From the NCBI GenBank assembly GCA_964615775.1, contig CAZTQB010000003.1, positions 41,262 through 105,261 of the forward strand: 64,000 bases of DNA, read 5' to 3'. The translations under genes were made by a program, and so were the position numbers. Positions 59,435-64,000 of the stretch are shown one piece after another; within the stretch, counting starts at the first letter, position 1; every line of letters begins with the position of its first letter. The notes under the pieces were generated by a model. That model was given only the letters and a program-made list of their open reading frames with translations, was not told the DNA's origin and made no database searches. Source of the DNA: JALHOM01 sp964615775 (lineage in GTDB: Bacteria; Patescibacteriota; Saccharimonadia; Saccharimonadales; 2-12-FULL-41-12).

Positions 59435-60055
59435 ATGAAAAAAATATTAATACTTGGTGCTTTTTTGGCACCGATTATTTTAACTGGTGCGGGGCGTGTC
59501 CATGCCGAGGAGTCAAAACCGGCTCCAACAAGCCAAAGTAAGGTTGTGGTAGTAAGCGAAGGCGATACTTTAAGCTCTATTGCAGAAACTAATCAGACCA
59601 CGTACCCAAGATTATATGATGCCAATCTAGAGATTAAGGATCCAAACGTAATTGATGTCGGCCAAAATATACGGGTGCCAGACCCTAACGAGCAGATTAC
59701 ACCGCGACCTTTGCCGCAGCCTGTAGCTGCTGTGAAGCCTGTTAGTTATAGCACAAACTACCAAGTGACGAATCGATCATCTTATCCTAAGCCGGTCGTG
59801 CAGCAAGCTGCTGCTGACGGTAGTGTTTGGGATCAGTTAGCGGCTTGTGAATCTGGGGGCAACTGGGCAATCAATACAGGCAATGGTTACTACGGTGGCC
59901 TGCAGTTTACTCAAGGCAGCTGGGCGGCAGCTGGCGGTTCTGGGTCACCACAAAATGCTTCTCGCGAAGAACAAATTCGTGTAGCTCAAAATCTGCAAGC
60001 TCGACAAGGTTGGGGTGCTTGGCCAGCTTGTAGTTCTAAGCTTGGCTTGCGTTAG
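59435..60055 (+). CDS. LysM-Rpf muralidase (resuscitation-promoting factor-like)
   Basis: 206 aa. Signal peptide to about residue 24 (ending GRVHA), LysM domain about 36-82 (VVSEGDTLSSIAETN...DVGQNIRVP), a Pro-rich linker, then an Rpf-type transglycosylase domain from 130: WDQLAACESGGNW with catalytic Glu139, GYYGGLQFTQGSW, and a Cys138-Cys199 pair. Rpf enzymes cleave peptidoglycan glycan chains and wake dormant actinobacteria. In an episymbiont it could also open the host wall. A second relative lies at 45766-46431. Confidence 0.93.
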   Translation: MKKILILGAFLAPIILTGAGRVHAEESKPAPTSQSKVVVVSEGDTLSSIAETNQTTYPRLYDANLEIKDPNVIDVGQNIRVPDPNEQITPRPLPQPVAAVKPVSYSTNYQVTNRSSYPKPVVQQAAADGSVWDQLAACESGGNWAINTGNGYYGGLQFTQGSWAAAGGSGSPQNASREEQIRVAQNLQARQGWGAWPACSSKLGLR

Positions 60056-60068
60056 TATAAATTAGTTT

Positions 60069-61514
60069 CTAGATACGTCGTCGCCATCGGCTAAAAACAT
60101 CTTCGACTTCTGGATGCATAGACAACGGAGCGTTAATAATCAGATTATCACCGGCCAGTATAATTGTAGAGTGATTTGGCTTAAAGCGTTTTGAGTTACG
60201 TACAACGACAGCAATCTTCGAATTTTTAGGCAAGCCAACTTCTTTAATCATTGCTCCGTTTATAGAATGGTGGTCGGCTACCACGAAGCGAATTTTCTCA
60301 ATACTATCTTGATTGGTATTTTTAGAGCCATTTTCAGCAAAATTATCGACTACGCCTAATTTTTTAGCTACCCACTCTAGACTTGTGCCTTGGATTAATG
60401 CCGATATCAGCACAACGAAAAATACAATGTTAAAGATTACTTCGCTTTTCGGTATATTGGCCGATACTGCAAATGTAGCAAGTACAATCGGTACGGCTCC
60501 ACGTAGTCCAGCGTAGCCTAAAAGAAGCTTATCTTTGGTAGAAAAATCTAAGTTGAACATAGACAGAAAAACCGAGATTGGACGAATGAAAATTATTAAA
60601 AGAGCTGCGAAAATTATGCTTGGCAAAGCAACTGCTGGCAGATTATGTGGCAAGACAAAAAGTCCCAAAATTATAAACATCAATACTTGTGCTAAGAACG
60701 CCAAGCCTTCATGAAAGTTTGTTAATTGGCCTCTGTACCTTGATGGCGTACTACCAATAACTAAAGCTACTAAATATATTGCTAAAAACCCACTTCCACC
60801 TAATAGGTCAGTGAATCCGTATACTAATACGCAGGTTGCAATTGATACGACAGGTGCAAATGAGCCGATTGAATTTGGTAACCTGCAGAAAATTTGGCGG
60901 GCGATGAATGCAAATATTAGTCCAGCCGCCAAGCCAATAGTCAGCTCTTTGGCCATCAGTTCGGCTATTTTCCATATTGTTTCTTGTGAATGTTGGACCC
61001 AACTGATGAATCCCAGAGTTAGGGCAATTGCTACAGGGTCATTAATACCCGTTTCTGCCTCTAAAGTTCTGGCTAGTTTACGCTTAATAGACGTATAGCG
61101 AAGCGTAGCAAAAACGGCTGCTGCGTCGGTAGACGATACTACAGCACCAAGTAGAAAACTGTATTTCCAGGACAAATCAAAAATATAGTGAGATACAAAA
61201 CCTGCTAAAAATGCTGTGATAATCACACCGACAGTACTAAGTAGTATTGCCGGTACAGCAACTGATCGTAGTCGTCTAAATGATGTAGAAAGTCCTCCCT
61301 CGAACAAAATTGCTATCAGTCCTATCACACCTACGCTCTGAGCAATCTCGGCATTGCTTAGTTGAATTTTGGTGACTCCGTCGCTACCCAAAAGCATGCC
61401 AAGAGCCAAAAACACTACTAATGCTGGCACACCTAAACGGCCAGCAATGTGTGCGATAAACACGCTGGCTGCTAAAATCAAACCGATTATTATGAAAAGT
61501 TGCGGTTCAATCAT
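60069..61514 (-). CDS. potassium/proton antiporter (NhaP2/CvrA-like, CPA family)
   Basis: 481 aa. Twelve or so membrane segments include ILFEGGLSTSFRRLR, GAVVSSTDAAAVFATLR with the paired Asp, TLEAETGINDPVAIAL and LRGAVPIVLATFA, the core antiporter signatures. The last 90 residues form a TrkA-C/RCK-type regulatory domain (FVVADHHSINGAMIKEVGL). It exchanges K+ (or Na+) for H+ across the cytoplasmic membrane. Confidence 0.93.
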   Translation of the reverse strand: MIEPQLFIIIGLILAASVFIAHIAGRLGVPALVVFLALGMLLGSDGVTKIQLSNAEIAQSVGVIGLIAILFEGGLSTSFRRLRSVAVPAILLSTVGVIITAFLAGFVSHYIFDLSWKYSFLLGAVVSSTDAAAVFATLRYTSIKRKLARTLEAETGINDPVAIALTLGFISWVQHSQETIWKIAELMAKELTIGLAAGLIFAFIARQIFCRLPNSIGSFAPVVSIATCVLVYGFTDLLGGSGFLAIYLVALVIGSTPSRYRGQLTNFHEGLAFLAQVLMFIILGLFVLPHNLPAVALPSIIFAALLIIFIRPISVFLSMFNLDFSTKDKLLLGYAGLRGAVPIVLATFAVSANIPKSEVIFNIVFFVVLISALIQGTSLEWVAKKLGVVDNFAENGSKNTNQDSIEKIRFVVADHHSINGAMIKEVGLPKNSKIAVVVRNSKRFKPNHSTIILAGDNLIINAPLSMHPEVEDVFSRWRRRI

Positions 61515-61599
61515 GTGTTTATTATATATAAAAATTTTTAGGCGGTGTTATTCAGATTTTTCTTAAAAGATAAAAACTGCCGGTGTTATAATTAGCGAT

Positions 61600-62121
61600 A
61601 TGGAGACACTTGAGGTTATTTTGTCTAGTGGTGGTCATGCTAACTCGTTGGGTCGAGCCGGTGAAGTTTTGCAGCTAGTTAGATCTAACCCCGAGAGAAC
61701 TGGTGAACTATTTAGATGTATCTACTCTGAAGATGCTTGGGTGAGAATGCGAGCCATTGATACTTTTGAGAAGCTAGTGAGAGAAAATCCTGTACTAGCT
61801 GAACCCTATATTGATGCAATTTTTGATGATTTGACAAAAATTAACCAAGCGTCAATTCAATGGCACGTTGCTGAATTATTCGTAGAATTGGACCTAACTG
61901 AGCCTCAAAACAAAAAAGCTATAAAATGGCTGAAAGACAAAATTTCTACATCTGATGTAGACTGGATAGTTTCTGTTAATACGATGAGAGCATTACTGCA
62001 CTTTTGTGACAAAAAATTGGTAAATAAAGATGAGTTAATGTTTTTATTTAAAGTGCAGATTGGCCATAAATCTAAAGCAGTTCGCAAAAAAGCTACTAAG
62101 TTTTTAGAGGCTTTAGCCTAA
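61600..62121 (+). CDS. HEAT-repeat-like helical protein
   Basis: 173 aa, all helical, without membrane segment. Repeated units such as SEDAWVRMRAIDTFEKLVREN and SVNTMRALLHF, then KSKAVRKKATKFLEALA, look like HEAT/ARM-type repeats (about four or five). Such proteins act as scaffolds. A TATAAT ends seven bases before the ATG, so it is probably leaderless. Confidence 0.75.
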   Translation: METLEVILSSGGHANSLGRAGEVLQLVRSNPERTGELFRCIYSEDAWVRMRAIDTFEKLVRENPVLAEPYIDAIFDDLTKINQASIQWHVAELFVELDLTEPQNKKAIKWLKDKISTSDVDWIVSVNTMRALLHFCDKKLVNKDELMFLFKVQIGHKSKAVRKKATKFLEALA

Positions 62122-62257
62122 AAGCTGTAATAATTTAGAAAATTGCTAGAGCTGAACAGGCTTTTTTATCTTAAAAAGACTTTTGATAAGCGAAACATGA
62201 CATAAAGATATTTTGCTTTTGTTTTATGTTCTCTATACTCTCATAGTTAAACTAAAA

Positions 62258-62821
62258 CTAGCTTTGTTTGGGTAATTTTAAGCTGTAAATAAGGATAACC
62301 GCAAATGCTACTCCAACAACAATTTGCGAGACAAACAGAAGTGTTATGATTTTTAGTTGTGTCAATAAGGCAATAATGAGTCCTAGGAGGAATATGTAAA
62401 ACCACACTTTAATTACCCGGCTATTTTTAGCTAGTTTGTACTTAATCCAAAATGTCATCATTAGCATTGTCAGGAACAAGGCTAGGGCCGCTGCAAAATG
62501 TAGTGTCTTGAAGGTCGAGTTTAATTTATAAGGTATGGTACTGAGCATTAATAAAAAATACATTATGCCAATTGCGATCATAATATATTTATGAAATTTA
62601 GAGATATTTATATTAGTAAAAGCTGCTAACCATGTACCGATTGCAGCAGCCAAGAATCCTAGTATAAAAAAGATTTGTGTTCGAGAATCTGTGCCGTAGT
62701 TGCTTATTCCACCTTGATTTCTAGCGAAAAAATAACGTGGGTCGACAAAAATACAAATTACAATAAATATGGCCAAAATAATATGACTAATTTGCACATA
62801 TCTATAGCTTGATAATTTCAT
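62258..62821 (-). CDS. hypothetical membrane protein, six segments
   Basis: 187 aa from ATG 62821, with about six hydrophobic segments and few polar residues. No family was recognised. Longer starts at 62830, 62845 and 62869 exist in frame. The TACAAT seven bases before 62821 favours this one by the leaderless pattern seen elsewhere. Neighbours give no clue to its role. Confidence 0.65.
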   Translation of the reverse strand: MKLSSYRYVQISHIILAIFIVICIFVDPRYFFARNQGGISNYGTDSRTQIFFILGFLAAAIGTWLAAFTNINISKFHKYIMIAIGIMYFLLMLSTIPYKLNSTFKTLHFAAALALFLTMLMMTFWIKYKLAKNSRVIKVWFYIFLLGLIIALLTQLKIITLLFVSQIVVGVAFAVILIYSLKLPKQS

Positions 62822-62951
62822 AAAATTCATTGTATACAGCTTCATTCTAGCACGATGAATAAAATCCAAAAATTCAACTAATTCAGTTGCAAATAATCTA
62901 CATGCAAGCGAAAAAAGGTATACACATCAACCTGTATCTGTAAAATTATCG

Positions 62952-63028
62952 TGGTACGCGTGGTAGGACTCGAACCTACGACACTCGGTTCCGAAGACCG
63001 ATGCTCTAATCCACTGAGCTACACGCGC
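62952..63028 (-). tRNA. tRNA-Arg (anticodon TCG), CCA encoded
   Basis: GCGCGTG pairs with CACGCGT, ending in a G1-U72 wobble as in the tRNA-Met of this window. The anticodon stem TCGGT/ACCGA encloses CTTCGGA, and the T arm is GTAGGTTCGAGTCCTAC. A73 and CCA are encoded. TCG needs no A34 deamination. Confidence 0.95.
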
Positions 63029-63119
63029 ATATTTTTGGTAAATTTACTATTGTTAATCTGCAAAATTATTTATAGCTAATGATGTAAATGGTTAGAAAAA
63101 CAGCTTATTTAGGTATTGT

Positions 63120-63139
63120 ATCCACTGAGCTACATGCAC
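63120..63139 (-). repeat. degenerate tRNA-Arg 5'-half remnant
   Basis: On the minus strand this reads GTGCATGTAGCTCAGTGGAT, matching the 5' end of tRNA-Arg (GCGCGTGTAGCTCAGTGGAT) with three differences. It lies about 90 bases upstream of the tRNA in gene orientation, the same layout as at tRNA-Met. Confidence 0.7.
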
Positions 63140-63211
63140 TTACAATAGAAATATTCTAACATTTATTAAGATTTGCTACAAATCAAAAACTGTTAGATAA
63201 TTAGTTAGATT

Positions 63212-63904
63212 ATGAATTATTTAGGGCATCTGTATTTAGCTGGCAGGGGAGCGTCACCAGAATTTATGTGGGGTAGTATGGCCCCAGATTTTGTTGGTAT
63301 GGTGGGTAGTAAGTTGCACAGGATTCAACAAGAAAGACGTGGATATCTAGACAGACAACACCGAGCGGTCCAAGAAGGCATAGATCACCACATGACTGTA
63401 GATGCTGCTATGGGTGAGTTGGCACTGGTAGCTTCTTTGAAAGAGTCGTTTAGAGGAATTATGCGTGACAACTACCCACAAGTTGAGTCGAATGTGGTTA
63501 GAGTAGGCAATGAACTCGGTACAGATCTGATGTTTGATGGCTGGATTATTTGTAATTATCCAGAGACATTAGATAGTTTCTGTCAAACAATTGGCTGGTG
63601 TGAAGACAGCATGCTAATGTATCCGGCCATGGGCTATTCACGCAGGATTATACGTTTAGCTAGGGATTTGGAACATAGTACGCCAAATTATGATGATACA
63701 GAAGTTTTAGCACAAGTGATTTGGAGGCGAACACGCGGCCGGAAATCAGCTTTTCATATCAGTAATATCGCCTATTTGGCGGCGGCGTTAAGCATGCATA
63801 AAGCTGAGGTTTATGCAGTAGCACCAGAAGTATTTGATCAAATCGACCGAGGAGTGAATGAGGGAAGATTATTTACAAACAGGGGTGAGTGTAGTAGAAT
63901 TTAA
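63212..63904 (+). CDS. acyl carrier protein phosphodiesterase (AcpH)-like protein
   Basis: 230 aa. MNYLGHLYLAGRG, WGSMAPDFVGMVG and VQEGIDHHMTVDAAMGE resemble the start of the AcpH family (MNFLAHLHLA, GNLLADFV, GIxxHRxID), where His and Asp bind the metal. AcpH removes 4'-phosphopantetheine from ACP; members in reduced genomes may have other substrates. No ribosome binding site is obvious. The region between it and tRNA-Arg holds the tRNA remnant. Confidence 0.6.
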   Translation: MNYLGHLYLAGRGASPEFMWGSMAPDFVGMVGSKLHRIQQERRGYLDRQHRAVQEGIDHHMTVDAAMGELALVASLKESFRGIMRDNYPQVESNVVRVGNELGTDLMFDGWIICNYPETLDSFCQTIGWCEDSMLMYPAMGYSRRIIRLARDLEHSTPNYDDTEVLAQVIWRRTRGRKSAFHISNIAYLAAALSMHKAEVYAVAPEVFDQIDRGVNEGRLFTNRGECSRI

Positions 63905-63923
63905 TTTATTAGCCTGATAATTC

Positions 63924-64000
63924 GGGCCATTAGCTCAGCTGGTTAGAGCAGCGGCCTCTTAAGCCGCGTGTCCTGGGTTCGAGTCCCAGATGGCCCTCCA
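63924..64000 (+). tRNA. tRNA-Lys (anticodon CTT), CCA encoded
   Basis: GGGCCAT pairs with ATGGCCC. The anticodon stem GCGGC/GCCGC encloses CTCTTAA, giving CTT, and the T arm is CTGGGTTCGAGTCCCAG. The T discriminator matches that of the other tRNA-Lys. The gene ends exactly at the window edge and is complete. Confidence 0.96.

Noticed and set aside
1..64000. CRISPR array or prophage
   Set aside because: No regularly spaced repeats, and no capsid, terminase, portal or integrase-like frames.

Overview
The window looks like a chromosomal stretch of a Candidatus Saccharibacteria (TM7) or closely related Patescibacteria/CPR genome. The basis is the moderately AT-rich base composition, compact gene spacing with many 4-base overlaps, reduced versions of conserved genes (HrcA 236 aa, TsaB 129 aa, TilS 294 aa), a type IV pilus operon, Rpf-like muralidases, a stand-alone VKOR, and no recognisable outer-membrane or biosynthesis operons. 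UGA is used as a normal stop (gmk, the NUDIX gene, ruvA and others), which argues against the UGA=Gly lineages Gracilibacteria and Absconditabacteria. The lineage call is inference; no rRNA lies in the window.

Layout. 1-1.9 kb: partial PLD-like gene, tRNA-Met, histidine phosphatase and HAM1-like genes on the minus strand. 1.9-16.4 kb: housekeeping plus-strand block (tilS, ftsH, murJ, lepA, gmk, NUDIX) running into the heat-shock genes hrcA-grpE-HD, dnaK and dnaJ, with four CIRCE operators; a DUF4234 gene, a divergent aquaporin and a YggT-like gene sit among them. 16.4-19.8 kb: two tandem minus-strand polysaccharide-lyase-like surface proteins that share an identical 863-bp segment but have unrelated C-terminal halves. 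20-25.9 kb: DUF1704 peptidase, RimB-like/RimK/DUF192, a proline-rich protein, uppS, tRNA-Lys and an EEP hydrolase. 26-31.8 kb: yebC, peptidase S51-like, ruvC, a REP/RAYT-type element, ruvA, a DnaC-like ATPase, ruvB and a PH-domain membrane protein. 31.8-41.9 kb: minus-strand type IV pilus locus (pilB, pilC, pilA, three prepilin-like proteins of which two exceed 500 aa, then pilM/N/O and a small pilP-position gene). 42-46.4 kb: recA, an unknown gene, recX, PRC-barrel, tsaE-tsaB and a muralidase. 46.9-49.2 kb: rny and ymdB. 49.2-53.1 kb: accessory island with an Sll1717-type ATPase, tRNA-Pro and a C5 methyltransferase fused to a restriction-endonuclease-like domain that is frameshifted near its end. 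53.2-64 kb: exported EEP, EF-hand membrane protein, VKOR, a large membrane-anchored protein, a dolichol-kinase-like protein, second HAM1, tRNA-His, LysM-Rpf muralidase, K+/H+ antiporter, HEAT-like protein, tRNA-Arg, AcpH-like protein and tRNA-Lys.

How the genes fit together. The pilus locus, lyases, muralidases, VKOR and exported hydrolases form a surface and attachment repertoire suited to life on another cell. The rest is core information processing: Holliday junction resolution, recombination, chaperones, tRNA modification and RNA decay. A promoter pattern recurs: a TATAAT-like box ends 6-8 bases before the start codon, with no Shine-Dalgarno sequence, for about a dozen genes including hrcA, dnaJ and pilB. 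This suggests widespread leaderless transcripts.
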